DNA from: Pseudomonas sp. Irchel s3b2
GTDB lineage: Bacteria > Pseudomonadota > Gammaproteobacteria > Pseudomonadales > Pseudomonadaceae
Direction: 5' to 3'
DNA length: 64,000 nt
Assembly: GCF_900187445.1 (NCBI RefSeq)
Contig: NZ_FYEB01000005.1
Location: 124,001-188,000 of the forward strand
Shown here: piece by piece, positions 33,596 through 42,918 of the stretch
How positions within the stretch are numbered: the stretch's first letter is position 1
Layout: each line of letters opens with the position of its first letter
Notes under the pieces: generated by a model
What the model was told of the DNA's origin: nothing
Database searches by the model: none
The model's input: the letters and a program-made list of their open reading frames with translations, nothing else
Program-made: the position numbers and the translations under genes

Positions 33596-34294
33596 ATGGC
33601 AGGGTTCGACAAGCGCGTGTATTCCTACGAGGAAGCGATGGCAGGTCTTGAAGACGGCATGACCGTGATCTCCGGCGGCTTCGGCCTGTGCGGGATCCCG
33701 GAAAACCTCATCGCCGAGATCCAGCACCGAGGCACACGTGATCTCACCGTGGTCTCCAACAATTGCGGCGTCGACGGCTTCGGCCTCGGCGTGCTGCTGG
33801 TGGACCGGCAGATCCGCAAGGTGGTGGCCTCTTACGTCGGCGAAAACGCGCTGTTCGAGAAGCAACTGCTGAGCGGCGAAATCGAAGTCGTCCTGACCCC
33901 TCAAGGCACCCTCGCCGAAAAAATGCGCGCAGGCGGTGCCGGCATTCCGGCGTTCTTCACCGCCACTGGCGTCGGCACGCCGGTGGCCGACGGCAAGGAA
34001 GTCCGCGAATTCAAGGGCCGCCAGTACCTGATGGAAGAATCCATCACCGGTGACTTCGCCATCGTCAAAGGCTGGAAAGCCGACCATTTCGGTAACGTGG
34101 TCTATCGCCACACCGCCCAGAACTTCAACCCGCTGGCCGCCACCGCCGGCAAGATCACCGTGGTCGAAGTCGAAGAAATCGTCGAACCCGGCGAGCTGGA
34201 CCCGTCGCAGATCCACACCCCTGGCATCTACGTCGACCGGGTCATTTGCGGCACGTTCGAGAAGCGCATCGAACAGCGCACCGTGCGTAAGTGA
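33596..34294 (+). CDS. dhcA: 3-oxoacid (dehydrocarnitine) CoA-transferase subunit A
   Basis: The product is 232 residues, the usual A-subunit length, from the ATG at 33596 preceded by AGAGGTG. Family motifs are [31 protein letters not shown] and [19 protein letters not shown] (the CoA-transferase 1 signature). With DhcB it moves CoA from a donor such as succinyl-CoA or acetyl-CoA to a 3-oxoacid, in pseudomonads dehydrocarnitine. It is the first gene of a three-gene operon with short gaps. Confidence 0.9.
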   Translation: MAGFDKRVYSYEEAMAGLEDGMTVISGGFGLCGIPENLIAEIQHRGTRDLTVVSNNCGVDGFGLGVLLVDRQIRKVVASYVGENALFEKQLLSGEIEVVLTPQGTLAEKMRAGGAGIPAFFTATGVGTPVADGKEVREFKGRQYLMEESITGDFAIVKGWKADHFGNVVYRHTAQNFNPLAATAGKITVVEVEEIVEPGELDPSQIHTPGIYVDRVICGTFEKRIEQRTVRK

Positions 34295-34330
34295 TCCCCT
34301 GCCCCCGGACCGAATGAAGGAATAACAACA

Positions 34331-34996
34331 ATGGCACTTTCCCGCGAACAAATGGCTCAGCGCGTCGCCCGCGAAATGCAGGACGGCTACTACGTGAACC
34401 TCGGCATCGGCATTCCGACCCTGGTCGCCAACTACATCCCTGAAGGCATGGAAGTCATGCTGCAATCGGAAAACGGTCTGCTCGGCATGGGCGCGTTTCC
34501 GACCGACGCCGAAGTCGACGCCGACATGATCAACGCCGGCAAGCAAACCGTGACTGCACGAATCGGCGCATCGATTTTCTCGTCCGCTGAGTCCTTCGCG
34601 ATGATTCGCGGCGGCCACATCGACCTGACCGTGCTGGGCGCGTTTGAAGTCGACGTCGAAGGCAACATCGCCTCCTGGATGATCCCCGGCAAACTGGTCA
34701 AGGGCATGGGCGGCGCGATGGACCTGGTGGCCGGTGCGGACAACATCATCGTCACCATGACCCACGCCTCCAAGGACGGCGAGTCGAAACTGCTGTCGCG
34801 TTGCAGCCTGCCGCTGACCGGCGCCGGTTGCATCAAACGCGTGCTGACCGACCTGGCCTACCTGGAAATCAAGGACGGCGCGTTCGTTCTCAAGGAACGC
34901 GCGCCGGGCGTCAGCGTCGAGGAAATCGTCGCCAAGACCGCTGGTAAACTGATCGTGCCTGACCACGTCCCGGAAATGCAGTTCGCTGCCCAGTGA
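34331..34996 (+). CDS. dhcB: 3-oxoacid (dehydrocarnitine) CoA-transferase subunit B
   Basis: The product is 221 residues, 36 bases after dhcA, with AAGGAATAAC before the ATG. The catalytic glutamate is Glu47 in [12 protein letters not shown], which forms the CoA thioester. Also present are [20 protein letters not shown] and [15 protein letters not shown]. The A and B subunits form the heteromeric enzyme. Confidence 0.92.
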   Translation: MALSREQMAQRVAREMQDGYYVNLGIGIPTLVANYIPEGMEVMLQSENGLLGMGAFPTDAEVDADMINAGKQTVTARIGASIFSSAESFAMIRGGHIDLTVLGAFEVDVEGNIASWMIPGKLVKGMGGAMDLVAGADNIIVTMTHASKDGESKLLSRCSLPLTGAGCIKRVLTDLAYLEIKDGAFVLKERAPGVSVEEIVAKTAGKLIVPDHVPEMQFAAQ

Positions 34997-35007
34997 GGAA
35001 TCCTTCC

Positions 35008-36186
35008 ATGCAAGAAGTCGTGATTGTTGCCGCCACTCGCACTGCCATCGGCAGCTTCCAGGGTTCGTTGGCGAATGTGTCCGCGGTTGACCTCGGTGCT
35101 GCGGTGATCCGCCAGTTGTTGGCGCAGACCGGGCTGGACCCGGCGCAGGTCGATGAAGTGATCATGGGCCAGGTTTTGACCGCCGGCGCTGGACAGAACC
35201 CGGCGCGTCAAGCCGCGATCAAGGCCGGCCTGCCCTTCGCCGTGCCGGCCATGACCCTGAACAAGGTTTGCGGCTCGGGCCTGAAAGCGTTGCATCTGGC
35301 GGCTCAGGCGATTCGCTGTGGCGATGCCGAAGTGATCATTGCCGGCGGCCAGGAAAACATGAGCCTGGCCAATTACGTCATGCCCGGTGCCCGCACGGGG
35401 TTGCGCATGGGCCACGCGCAGATCGTCGACACGATGATCAGCGATGGCCTGTGGGATGCGTTCAACGATTACCACATGGGCATCACCGCCGAGAATCTGG
35501 CTGAGAAATACAGCCTGACCCGTGAGCAACAGGACGCCTTCGCAGCCGCCTCGCAGCAGAAAGCCGTGGCCGCCATCGAAGCCGGACGCTTTGCCGACGA
35601 GATCACGCCGATCCTGATTCCGCAGCGCAAGGGCGATCCACTGTCCTTCGCCACCGATGAACAGCCTCGGGCCGGCACCACCGCCGACTCCCTGGGCAAA
35701 CTGAAAGCCGCGTTCAAGAAGGACGGCTCGGTGACTGCTGGCAACGCCTCTTCGCTGAACGATGGCGCTGCGGCGGTGATGCTGATGAGTGCGCAGAAAG
35801 CCAAAGCGCTGGGGCTGCCAGTGCTGGCGAAGGTCGCCGCTTACGCCAACGCGGGCGTCGACCCGGCGATCATGGGTATCGGCCCGGTCAGCGCCACCCG
35901 TCGTTGCCTGGACAAGGCCGGTTGGTCCGTTGATCAACTGGACCTGGTCGAAGCCAACGAAGCCTTCGCCGCGCAATCTTTGGCCGTGGCCAAGGACCTG
36001 GAATGGGACTTGAACAAGGTCAACGTCAACGGCGGCGCCATTGCCCTGGGCCATCCGATCGGCGCGTCGGGTTGCCGGGTGCTGGTGACGTTGTTGCATG
36101 AAATGATCAAGCGCGACGCCAAGAAAGGCCTGGCGACGTTATGCATTGGCGGAGGCCAAGGCGTGGCACTGGCCATCGAGCGGTAA
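35008..36186 (+). CDS. atoB: Acetyl-CoA acetyltransferase (thiolase)
   Basis: The product is 392 residues, the standard thiolase length. The nucleophile is Cys88 in [11 protein letters not shown]. The C-terminal motifs are [18 protein letters not shown] with the catalytic histidine and [11 protein letters not shown] with the second cysteine. The NEAFAAQ loop is present. It cleaves acetoacetyl-CoA to two acetyl-CoA and completes the 3-oxoacid route begun by DhcAB. It lies 11 bases after dhcB. Confidence 0.94.
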   Translation: MQEVVIVAATRTAIGSFQGSLANVSAVDLGAAVIRQLLAQTGLDPAQVDEVIMGQVLTAGAGQNPARQAAIKAGLPFAVPAMTLNKVCGSGLKALHLAAQAIRCGDAEVIIAGGQENMSLANYVMPGARTGLRMGHAQIVDTMISDGLWDAFNDYHMGITAENLAEKYSLTREQQDAFAAASQQKAVAAIEAGRFADEITPILIPQRKGDPLSFATDEQPRAGTTADSLGKLKAAFKKDGSVTAGNASSLNDGAAAVMLMSAQKAKALGLPVLAKVAAYANAGVDPAIMGIGPVSATRRCLDKAGWSVDQLDLVEANEAFAAQSLAVAKDLEWDLNKVNVNGGAIALGHPIGASGCRVLVTLLHEMIKRDAKKGLATLCIGGGQGVALAIER

Positions 36187-36196
36187 CCCTACTCAT

Positions 36197-36227
36197 GATC
36201 GTTCCCACGCTCTGCGTGGGAACGATC
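36197..36227. repeat. Palindromic repeat GATCGTTCCCACGC-TCT-GCGTGGGAACGATC
   Basis: A perfect 14-bp inverted repeat directly after atoB. It belongs to a second dispersed palindrome family in this genome (also at 55553-55667), different from the REP sequence, and may act as a terminator. Confidence 0.8.
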
Positions 36228-36372
36228 AATTTAGTCATCGAGCGCTAATCACACCGCTCGCTCCTACTTCAGGCAAATTTCACCAGGTTCAACCATGAGG
36301 CCCGCCCAGCCGCGCTGAGCAATCCATCACCCGCAATGCTAACGTGACCGGCTCATACAGGGAGGTACGTGC

Positions 36373-37128
36373 GTGCTGATACTCAAACTGCTGGTGATTC
36401 CGGGATTTCTCTTGCTGATTTCCCTGGCCGGAAAACGCTGGGGCCCCAGTGTGGCCGGTTGGCTGTCGGGGTTGCCGGTGGTGGTCGGACCGATTCTGTT
36501 TTTCCTGGCTATCGAGCAGGGTCAGGTGTTCGCTGCTCAGGCGGCGACCGCAGCGCTATCGGCGATGTTCGCAATGATTGCCTTCTGCGTGACCTACGCC
36601 CAGGTGGCACAACGTTTGAACTGGCCGTGGGCGCTATCGATTTCGCTGCTGGTCTGGGCCTTGGTTGCCAGTACGCTGTCACTGATCCCGTCGTCGCTGC
36701 TGTTCTCGGTAATCGCGGCCGCTACCGCATTGCTGGCCGCGCCGTACCTGTTTCCCTCGGTGCAGCCCATCGTTTCTGGCCCGGCACCGAAGTCCGACAA
36801 ACTGTTGCTGCGCATGATGGCCGGCGCCCTGCTCACAGTGGTTGTGACGTTGCTGGCCAGCACCGTCGGTGAACGCTGGAGCGGTCTGCTCGCGGTATTC
36901 CCGGTGCTGGGCAGTGTGATGGCGGTGTTCTCCCAGCAGACTCGCGGGCCGGCGTTTACCGCGGCATTGCTCAGGGCGACAGCGACCGGGATGTATTCGT
37001 TTGCGGCGTTTTGTCTGGTGCTGGCGTTGGCATTGCCGAGGTTTGGGTGGCTGGGGTTTGTCTTGGGCATAGGCGTGTCGTTGGGGATGCTGGTGATCAC
37101 CAAACGGCTGGCATTGCGTCCAAGGTGA
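36373..37128 (+). CDS. Conserved polytopic membrane protein
   Basis: The product is 251 residues from a GTG preceded by GGGAGG 7 bases upstream. Seven or eight hydrophobic segments cover nearly the whole sequence, with two related halves: one near LSGLPVVVGPILFFLAIEQGQ and one near LAVFPVLGSVMAVFSQQTRGP, suggesting an internal duplication. That pattern is seen in small transporter-like families, but I do not recognise a named one. Monocistronic. Confidence 0.7.
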   Translation: MLILKLLVIPGFLLLISLAGKRWGPSVAGWLSGLPVVVGPILFFLAIEQGQVFAAQAATAALSAMFAMIAFCVTYAQVAQRLNWPWALSISLLVWALVASTLSLIPSSLLFSVIAAATALLAAPYLFPSVQPIVSGPAPKSDKLLLRMMAGALLTVVVTLLASTVGERWSGLLAVFPVLGSVMAVFSQQTRGPAFTAALLRATATGMYSFAAFCLVLALALPRFGWLGFVLGIGVSLGMLVITKRLALRPR

Positions 37129-37132
37129 GAAC

Positions 37133-37155
37133 GTAGCAGCTGCGGCAGCTGCTAC
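37133..37155. repeat. Short palindrome GTAGCAGCTGCGGCAGCTGCTAC
   Basis: An inverted repeat just after the membrane-protein stop codon. A close relative lies at 51041-51066, again after a stop codon; probably a small dispersed repeat or terminator. Confidence 0.6.
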
Positions 37156-37214
37156 AAATCGCGATCCATGGGATCATCGCCGTCAAAGCGCCGATCATTC
37201 CCTGGAGAGTTTGA

Positions 37215-37802
37215 ATGTCATTGTTGAGTAAAAAAGCCGTTGTTCTGCTGCTGATGGCGGCTGCCAGTCTGGGAGCCATGAATGCGCAGGCGGCCAAGGC
37301 CACTGCCGGCGACAAAGCGCCGCCCCAGAAGGTCTCGATGCTCGGCGGCAAGTTCACCTTCACCCTGCCCAAGGGCTTCATCGCCAACCCGCTGCCGGCT
37401 GGCGATGCGGCCACCGGCACTGCCGGGGCGACAGGTACGATGTACACCAACCAGACCACCAAAACCGTGGTGATCGCCGCTGAAAACACCCTCCCCGGCG
37501 GCGCCAACGTCAAGGACAACGACGGTGAATTCCTCGACGCCACCGTGTCCGCCTTCGCCACCGAGCAACGCAACGCCTTGCCGGATTTCAACAAAACCAG
37601 CGAAAAAAGCCTGACCCAAAAAGGCACAGGCCTGGGCCTTCGGCAGATCGATAGCACCGCCACCCAGGGCGGCGGCATGACACTCGACAGCACTCTAATG
37701 GCCGCTTCCGGCACACGCATGGCCATCGTTCAGATCATCTCCCGCCCCAACGACAAAACCGGCCACGAAACGCTGGTGAAACAAATCGTCAGCGGTAAAT
37801 AA
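37215..37802 (+). CDS. Secreted hypothetical protein
   Basis: The product is 195 residues with a signal peptide (MSLLSKKAVVLLLMAAASLG, cleavage near AQA-AK). The mature part contains KFTFTLPKGFIANPLPAGD and alternating beta-type segments with no cysteine or catalytic motif. The PKGF start of the domain resembles DcrB/PsbP-like folds, but this is weak. CTGGAGAG precedes the ATG. It converges on the esterase gene 11 bases further on. Confidence 0.65.
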   Translation: MSLLSKKAVVLLLMAAASLGAMNAQAAKATAGDKAPPQKVSMLGGKFTFTLPKGFIANPLPAGDAATGTAGATGTMYTNQTTKTVVIAAENTLPGGANVKDNDGEFLDATVSAFATEQRNALPDFNKTSEKSLTQKGTGLGLRQIDSTATQGGGMTLDSTLMAASGTRMAIVQIISRPNDKTGHETLVKQIVSGK

Positions 37803-37813
37803 ACCCGACCGAT

Positions 37814-38530
37814 TCAGGGGTTGAGGCGCTGCAACCAGGCGCTCAGATCTTGCATCTCGTTGGCGCTGATGCTGTGACCGACACCCGGATAGGCATGAAA
37901 CTCGGGCTTGAGTGACAGGCGCTGCAACAGGCTGTCGGCCTCAGTACCGTCGTTGTAGGGCAGGAGTATGTCGGCGGTGCCATGACCGATGAAAATCGCC
38001 AGCTGCTGGCGTTTTTCATCCGGTTTGAGCTCGGATTCGAGCACCGGCAGAATTCGCCCGCTCAGTGCCGCAATTCCACCCACTGCGCCGGGATGACGCA
38101 ACGCGACCTCGTAGGACATCATCGCGCCCTGGCTGAAACCCACCAGGAATACCTTGTCCGCTTCGGTGTGATATTTCTTCGCCGCTTGTGCGACAAAATC
38201 CCTCAGCACTTGGCCGCTGGCCTTCAGGTCGTCCGTCTCACCGTTATAGGCGCCCTCGCCCTTCTGGCGAAACCACTGGTAACTGCCCTCTTCCATCGTC
38301 ATCGGCGCCCGCACCGACAGGTAGTTGTACTGCGGCGGCAATTCATCCTTGATGTCGAACAGGTCCTGCTCGTTACTGCCGTAACCGTGCAGGAAAATCA
38401 CCAAGGGTTGGTCGCGGGATTCAGCGTCGGCCTGCTCCAGGTACTTGAGCGGCAGATCGGTGTGCAGCGGGGTTTGAGCGTGGACGGCGGTGGACGCCAG
38501 AAACGTGAGCAGAGCGAGTAACTTCAACAT
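37814..38530 (-). CDS. Secreted carboxylesterase/phospholipase (alpha/beta hydrolase, YpfH-like)
   Basis: The product is 238 residues from the ATG at 38530 (GAAGGAAGG upstream), with a signal peptide (MLKLLALLTFLASTAVHAQ). The alpha/beta-hydrolase core has IFLHGYGSNEQDL, the nucleophile serine in LVGFSQGAMMSY, the acid in IGHGTADILLPY and the histidine in GVGHSISANE. The carboxylesterase/phospholipase family hydrolyses short acyl esters. The signal sequence places this one in the periplasm, which is unusual for the family. Confidence 0.85.
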   Translation of the reverse strand: MLKLLALLTFLASTAVHAQTPLHTDLPLKYLEQADAESRDQPLVIFLHGYGSNEQDLFDIKDELPPQYNYLSVRAPMTMEEGSYQWFRQKGEGAYNGETDDLKASGQVLRDFVAQAAKKYHTEADKVFLVGFSQGAMMSYEVALRHPGAVGGIAALSGRILPVLESELKPDEKRQQLAIFIGHGTADILLPYNDGTEADSLLQRLSLKPEFHAYPGVGHSISANEMQDLSAWLQRLNP

Positions 38531-38616
38531 AAACCTTCCTTCACAGAGCGCAGGATTCGGGACAAAGCCTAACACTGTGAAGCATGCTGGGGCATTTTAG
38601 GGGTTGCTGATGCCGC

Positions 38617-38642
38617 CATCGCGAGCAAGCTCGCTCCCACAT
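38617..38642. repeat. Single REP palindrome
   Basis: One REP half (ATCGCGAGCAAGCTCGCTCC) without a clear partner, between the esterase and the binding-protein gene. Confidence 0.7.
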
Positions 38643-38668
38643 TAAATCGCGGCTTGATTAGCGAGCAT

Positions 38669-38706
38669 AAAAAAGTGGTCACCGCGTCAACAGTGGCCAC
38701 TTTTTT
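38669..38706 (-). terminator. Terminator after the amino-acid binding protein gene
   Basis: A stem of about 12 bp (AAAAGTGGTCAC / GTGGCCACTTTT with one wobble pair) is bordered by A and T tracts on both sides, 15 bases past the stop codon. It can work on either strand. Confidence 0.8.
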
Positions 38707-38720
38707 CTACGGCGTATTAA

Positions 38721-39500
38721 TTAATGGCCGTACACGTCAAAGTCGAAGTACTTGTCCTGCACTTGCTTGTACTTGCCGTTGGCGCGGATTTCAGTGATGG
38801 CGGTGTTGAATTTGTCCGCCAGCTCTTTATCACCCTTGCGCACAGCGATGCCGGCACCGCCGCCGAAGTACTTGGCGTCTTCATAGGTCGGGCCGACGAA
38901 GGCGAAGCCTTTACCGGCGTCGGTTTTCAGGAAACCGTCGTCCAGGTTGACCGAGTCGGCCAGCATCGCGTCGAGACGACCGGCGACAATGTCCAGGTTG
39001 GCTTCCTGCTGGGAACCGTAACGCACCAGGTTGATGCCCGCCGGTACCAGCACTTCAGTGGCGAAACGATCGTGGGTACTGGCGCGCAACACACCGACTT
39101 TCTTGCCTTTGAGCTCGGTCAGCGGATCCTTGACGTCGGTGCCTTCCTTCATCACGAAGCGCGCCGGGGTGTGGTAGTACTTGATGGTGAAATCGACGTT
39201 CTTCTTGCGATCGTCAGTGATGGTCATGGACGACAGGATCGCGTCGATTTTCTTGACCTTCAGGGCCGGAATCAGGCCATCGAACTCTTGCTCGACCCAA
39301 GTGCACTTCACCTTCATCTGCTCACACAACGCATCGCCGATGTCCACGTCGAAACCGGTGAGTTTGCCGTCAGGGGTTTTCATCGAAAATGGCGGGTAAC
39401 CGGCTTCGATACCGAGGCGGATCGGCTTGGCGTCATCGGCCACGGCGGTCAGGGACAACATCGACAGTGCCAGGGCACCGAACATCACTCGCTTGTTCAT
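38721..39500 (-). CDS. ABC transporter periplasmic substrate-binding protein, basic amino-acid (Lys/Arg/Orn) type
   Basis: The product is 259 residues with a signal peptide ([21 protein letters not shown]). Family motifs are [30 protein letters not shown] and [20 protein letters not shown] with the ligand-binding arginine of DDRKK. The pattern SSMTIT, with acidic residues in the cleft ([17 protein letters not shown]), fits cationic amino acids. It is encoded alone; permease and ATPase genes are not adjacent, so it may share a transporter encoded elsewhere. Confidence 0.88.
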   Translation of the reverse strand: MNKRVMFGALALSMLSLTAVADDAKPIRLGIEAGYPPFSMKTPDGKLTGFDVDIGDALCEQMKVKCTWVEQEFDGLIPALKVKKIDAILSSMTITDDRKKNVDFTIKYYHTPARFVMKEGTDVKDPLTELKGKKVGVLRASTHDRFATEVLVPAGINLVRYGSQQEANLDIVAGRLDAMLADSVNLDDGFLKTDAGKGFAFVGPTYEDAKYFGGGAGIAVRKGDKELADKFNTAITEIRANGKYKQVQDKYFDFDVYGH

Positions 39501-39820
39501 TTATAACTCCTGTGTGGGGAGGCTTTTATTGGCAGCTTTCGATTGATAACTTTCGGTTAGTGAAGACCGAAGTGGCCGGCAGTCTAGAGTGGCTTCAGGC
39601 GGGCAAATTGCGCTTAAGCGACAAATACTTATAGAAAACAAGATGAGAAGTTCAAGACGCTTGACCGTGCGCCACGGTGGTGCAAGGGCTGTAGGACAAT
39701 CCTTGGCTTCAGACAAAACCTACAAGATTTCGGGCGTGATCCGATTGAATAGTCGCACTGGCGATGATCTTTTTTTTGCGGCACATTGACCCCGCCAACC
39801 CATCCCGAAAGAGAAGCGTG
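39501..39820. other. Divergent intergenic region
   Basis: 320 bases between the binding-protein (minus) and GATase (plus) genes. The perfect 10-bp palindrome CGCTTAAGCG at 39611-39620, next to an AT-rich stretch, is a candidate operator or promoter element for the binding-protein gene. No other gene is seen. Confidence 0.35.
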
Positions 39821-40465
39821 ATGCCCCCGTTGAACCTGATCCAGCACCATCCTGCCGAAGGTCCTGGCGCCATTGCCGAATGGGCTCGGTCCCGTGGCAT
39901 TACGCTGAACGTGTTTCGCGCCGACCTCAGCCAGTTGCCGCCCGTGAGCGCGGCACCGGTGATCCTGTTGGGCGGGCCTTATGAATCCAACGCCGGGCCG
40001 ACGTGGCTGGAAGCGGAGCGTCAGTGGCTGGCAGATAGTCTGGATCAGGGCGCGTCGGTGTTTGCGATTTGTCTGGGCGCGCAATTGCTGGCGTTGAGCC
40101 TGGGTGGGAATGTGCGGCGGATGTCTCGCCCTGAAACTGGCTGGACCACCGTGACCTTTGCCGATGGCCAGGTGCTGAAGGTGCTGGAATGGCACGAAGA
40201 TGCGATCGATCTACCGGCGGATGCGCAATTGCTGGCCAGCAGTGACGTGTGTGAGCAGCAGATGTATCGCGTCGGGGCGACGCGGGTGGGGCTGCAGTTC
40301 CACCCGGAGTGGAATGCCGAATCGGTGGCGATACTCAATGAGCACTTTGCCGAGGAGTCGCCGTTGCCACGGGGGCCAGAGGACAGCGCTTCCTATGCAG
40401 CGGTGTTTTGCTGGTTGCAGGCGACGCTGGATGAGTGGTGGACCGCTTCATCAATTAATCGCTGA
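39821..40465 (+). CDS. Class I glutamine amidotransferase-like protein
   Basis: The product is 214 residues from the ATG at 39821 with AGAGAAG upstream. The nucleophile is Cys84 in VFAICLGAQLLALSLGG, the histidine is in GLQFHPEWN and the acid is Glu of NAES, completing the triad. A stand-alone domain like this resembles GMP-synthase-type glutaminases or gamma-glutamyl hydrolases acting on small substrates. It has no synthase partner nearby. Function uncertain. Confidence 0.85.
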   Translation: MPPLNLIQHHPAEGPGAIAEWARSRGITLNVFRADLSQLPPVSAAPVILLGGPYESNAGPTWLEAERQWLADSLDQGASVFAICLGAQLLALSLGGNVRRMSRPETGWTTVTFADGQVLKVLEWHEDAIDLPADAQLLASSDVCEQQMYRVGATRVGLQFHPEWNAESVAILNEHFAEESPLPRGPEDSASYAAVFCWLQATLDEWWTASSINR

Positions 40466-40486
40466 ATCTAAAAATTGATGGACTTT

Positions 40487-40516
40487 TGTGGCGAGGGGGC
40501 AGGCCCCCTCGCCACA
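40487..40516. terminator. GC-rich palindrome between convergent genes
   Basis: A perfect 13-bp stem (TGTGGCGAGGGGG / CCCCCTCGCCACA, loop CAGG) between the convergent GATase and rhodanese genes. This is a known type of dispersed Pseudomonas palindrome and a likely bidirectional terminator. Confidence 0.75.
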
Positions 40517-40538
40517 GTCGATCACCTGTGCCTGAATG

Positions 40539-40973
40539 TCAGCATTCGCAACCAATGACCGTCGTCGCGGTGCGTGCAACCGCAACACTCAATTCAAACC
40601 CCTCATCCAGCCACCCCGTCACCCCGCCGATCATCTCCTTGACCGGGTAACCCAGCGCCGCCAGTTTCACCGCGGCCTTGTTGGCGCCGTTGCAGTGGGG
40701 CCCTGCGCAATAAACCACGAACAGCGTGGATTTCGAATAAGCCGCCAGGCCGTCAGCCGTGATCAGTCGCCCCGGGATGTTGATCGCGCCCGGCACATGT
40801 CCGCGTTCGAACGCCAATGGTCCGCGCACGTCCACCAGGACAAAATCCACCTCGCCGGCCTGTTGGCTGCCGTAGACGTCGGAACAATCGGTTTCAAAGG
40901 TCAGACGGTTGCTGAAATGCATCAGGGCAATGGCAGAGGGGGCGGCGGGAATTTCGCGAACCAGGCTGGGCAT
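40539..40973 (-). CDS. Rhodanese-like sulfurtransferase
   Basis: The product is 144 residues from the ATG at 40973 (GGAG 8 bases upstream). Single rhodanese domain: FVLVDVRGPLAFERGHVPGAINIPGRLI and the active-site loop VYCAGPHCNGANKAA with Cys89. It transfers sulfane sulfur to a thiophilic acceptor. The divergent FtrA-type regulator gene begins 102 bases away, a pairing common in proteobacteria, so it is the likely target of that regulator. Confidence 0.88.
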   Translation of the reverse strand: MPSLVREIPAAPSAIALMHFSNRLTFETDCSDVYGSQQAGEVDFVLVDVRGPLAFERGHVPGAINIPGRLITADGLAAYSKSTLFVVYCAGPHCNGANKAAVKLAALGYPVKEMIGGVTGWLDEGFELSVAVARTATTVIGCEC

Positions 40974-41074
40974 GGGTTGTACTCCAAAGTCTCGGTGGGT
41001 ATGGGAAGACTTTATCTGCCCCGCGCTTGCCGCTACAGTGGCGCACAAGACACTCACCGGGAATTTTCCGCCAA

Positions 41075-42049
41075 ATGCAGCCCTCCCCTGGATTGGTCGC
41101 GATTCTGGCCTACGACGGCCTCTGTACTTTCGAATTCGGCATCGCCGTGGAGATCTTCGGCCTGGCGCGGCCGGAGTTCGATTTTCCTTGGTATGAGCAT
41201 CGTATCGTCGCCGTCGACCAAGGGCCGATGCGTGCCATGGGTGGCATTCAGGTGCTGGCCGACGGAGGGATGGAACTGCTTGAAGAAGCCCGGACCATCA
41301 TCATCCCTGGCTGGCGCGACCGCAGCGCAGCGGTGCCTGAACCCTTGCTCGCCGCGCTGCGCCAGGCTCATGCCCGGGGCGTGCGGTTACTGTCGATCTG
41401 TTCCGGGGTATTTGTACTGGCGGCCACCGGTTTGCTGGACGGTCACGGTGCCACGACGCATTGGCGCTACACCACGGAACTGGCCGAACGTTTTCCGGAC
41501 ATTCAGGTGGACCCGGACGTGCTCTATGTCGATTCGGGCCAATTGATCACCTCGGCCGGCAGCGCCGCGGGCATCGATGCCTGCCTGCACCTGGTGGCGC
41601 GGGATTTCGGCACTCAGGTAGCCAACTCGGTGGCGCGGCGGTTGGTGATGTCGCCGCAACGCACCGGCGGTCAGGCGCAGTTCATTCCGTCACCGGTCAG
41701 CCCGACGCCACGCAGCGATCTGTCGCGGGTCATGCAATGGGCACGGGAACGTCTGCACGAACCGCTGGAGGTTCGCGACCTTGCCAGTGAAGCGGCCATG
41801 AGTGAACGCACGTTCCTGCGGCGGTTCACCGAAGCCAGCGGCCTGCCGCCCAAGGCATGGTTGCAACATGAGCGCCTGGCCCGGGCCCGCGAGTTGCTGG
41901 AGAGCACCCGCCAGAATACCGAGCAGATTGCCCAGCACTGCGGTTATCGTTCGGTGGAGAGTTTCCGGGTGGCGTTTCGCAGTGTGGTCGGAGTGCCACC
42001 GTCGGTGTATCGGGAGCGGTTTGGGCGCGAGGTCAGGGCGATTTCTTGA
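41075..42049 (+). CDS. ftrA: GlxA/FtrA-type AraC-family transcriptional regulator
   Basis: The product is 324 residues from the ATG at 41075. The N-terminal DJ-1/PfpI-like domain has VAILAYDGLCTFEFGIAVEIF and the LLSICSGVFVLAATGLLDG elbow with its cysteine; THWRY and YVDSGQLITSAGSAAGID follow. The C-terminal AraC domain (about 225-320) has two helix-turn-helices: VRDLASEAAMSERTFLRRF and TEQIAQHCGYRSVESFRVAF. It is divergent from the rhodanese gene. The effector is unknown. Confidence 0.88.
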   Translation: MQPSPGLVAILAYDGLCTFEFGIAVEIFGLARPEFDFPWYEHRIVAVDQGPMRAMGGIQVLADGGMELLEEARTIIIPGWRDRSAAVPEPLLAALRQAHARGVRLLSICSGVFVLAATGLLDGHGATTHWRYTTELAERFPDIQVDPDVLYVDSGQLITSAGSAAGIDACLHLVARDFGTQVANSVARRLVMSPQRTGGQAQFIPSPVSPTPRSDLSRVMQWARERLHEPLEVRDLASEAAMSERTFLRRFTEASGLPPKAWLQHERLARARELLESTRQNTEQIAQHCGYRSVESFRVAFRSVVGVPPSVYRERFGREVRAIS

Positions 42050-42065
42050 GGTGTTATTGAGGGCC

Positions 42066-42140
42066 CCTTCGCGGGCAAGCCTCGCTCCTACAGTAGGGCC
42101 ACCGTGGTCCAATGTAGGAGCGAGACTTGCCCGCGAAGGT
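42066..42140. repeat. REP pair (REPIN-like), inverted orientation
   Basis: Two REP palindromes (CGCGGGCAAGCCTCGCTCCT and AGGAGCGAGACTTGCCCGCG) lie between the convergent ftrA and cobF genes, in the opposite order to the other pairs. Confidence 0.82.
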
Positions 42141-42162
42141 GTAAGTCCAGACACCCGCTATC

Positions 42163-42918
42163 TCAAGACTTGCGCAACAAATAGGTATCCATAATCCACC
42201 CGTGCGCCAGCCGCGCCGCCTTGCGCACGCGCTCGATCTCATCCGCGACATCCTTGAGCTTGCCACTGATCAGGATTTCATCCGGCGTCCCCAGGTAAGC
42301 CCCCCAGTAAATCTCCGTCTCCTGATCGGCCACGTGATGGTAGGCATCTTGGGCATCCAGCATTACCACCAGGCTGTCGGCATCACTCACCTGCCCCGCT
42401 GCCAACCGCCGGCCGGTGGTGATTTCAATCGAGCGACCGATGCGATTCAGCGGCACCTTATGTTGCGCCGCCAACGCCTGCACGCTGGTGATCCCAGGGA
42501 TCACCTCGAACTCGAACACACACCGGCCTGACGCCAGAATCGCCTGCAGAATCCGAATGGTGCTGTCGTACAACGCGGGATCGCCCCACACCAGAAAACC
42601 GCCGCACTGCTCGTCGGTCATTTCCTCGTTGATCAGCCGCTCGAAGGTCTGCTGCTTGGCGCGGTTCAGGTCTTCGACGCTGGCCTTGTAATCCACATCC
42701 CCGCGTTCCCGCTCCGGGCTGTGGGCTTCGACGAAGCGGTAGTCGCGATCGGTGATGTAGCGCTCGCAGATCTCGCGGCGCAGGTCGATCAGTTTGTCTT
42801 TGCTCTGGCCCTTGTCCATGAGGAAAAACACATCGACGCGGTTCAGCGCCTTCACCGCCTGCATCGTGATGTAGTCGGGATTGCCGGCGCCAACACCGAT
42901 GACCAGAAGTTTTTTCAT
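42163..42918 (-). CDS. cobF: Precorrin-6A synthase (deacetylating)
   Basis: The product is 251 residues, the usual CobF length, a tetrapyrrole methylase: LLVIGVGAGNPDYITMQAVKAL at the N-terminus, GGFLVWGDPALYDSTIRIL and FEVIPGITSVQALAAQH in the core. It methylates precorrin-5 at C-1 with loss of acetate in aerobic cobalamin synthesis. The ATG at 42918 shares bases with the stop of the upstream phosphatase (TGATG), so the two are coupled. No other cob gene is adjacent and no cobalamin riboswitch is visible upstream. Confidence 0.94.
   Translation of the reverse strand: MKKLLVIGVGAGNPDYITMQAVKALNRVDVFFLMDKGQSKDKLIDLRREICERYITDRDYRFVEAHSPERERGDVDYKASVEDLNRAKQQTFERLINEEMTDEQCGGFLVWGDPALYDSTIRILQAILASGRCVFEFEVIPGITSVQALAAQHKVPLNRIGRSIEITTGRRLAAGQVSDADSLVVMLDAQDAYHHVADQETEIYWGAYLGTPDEILISGKLKDVADEIERVRKAARLAHGWIMDTYLLRKS

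Noticed and set aside
33560..34966. A 468-codon minus-strand frame opposite dhcA/dhcB
   Set aside because: It is a mirror of the CoA-transferase codons, rich in His/Asp/Val runs, with no family motif.
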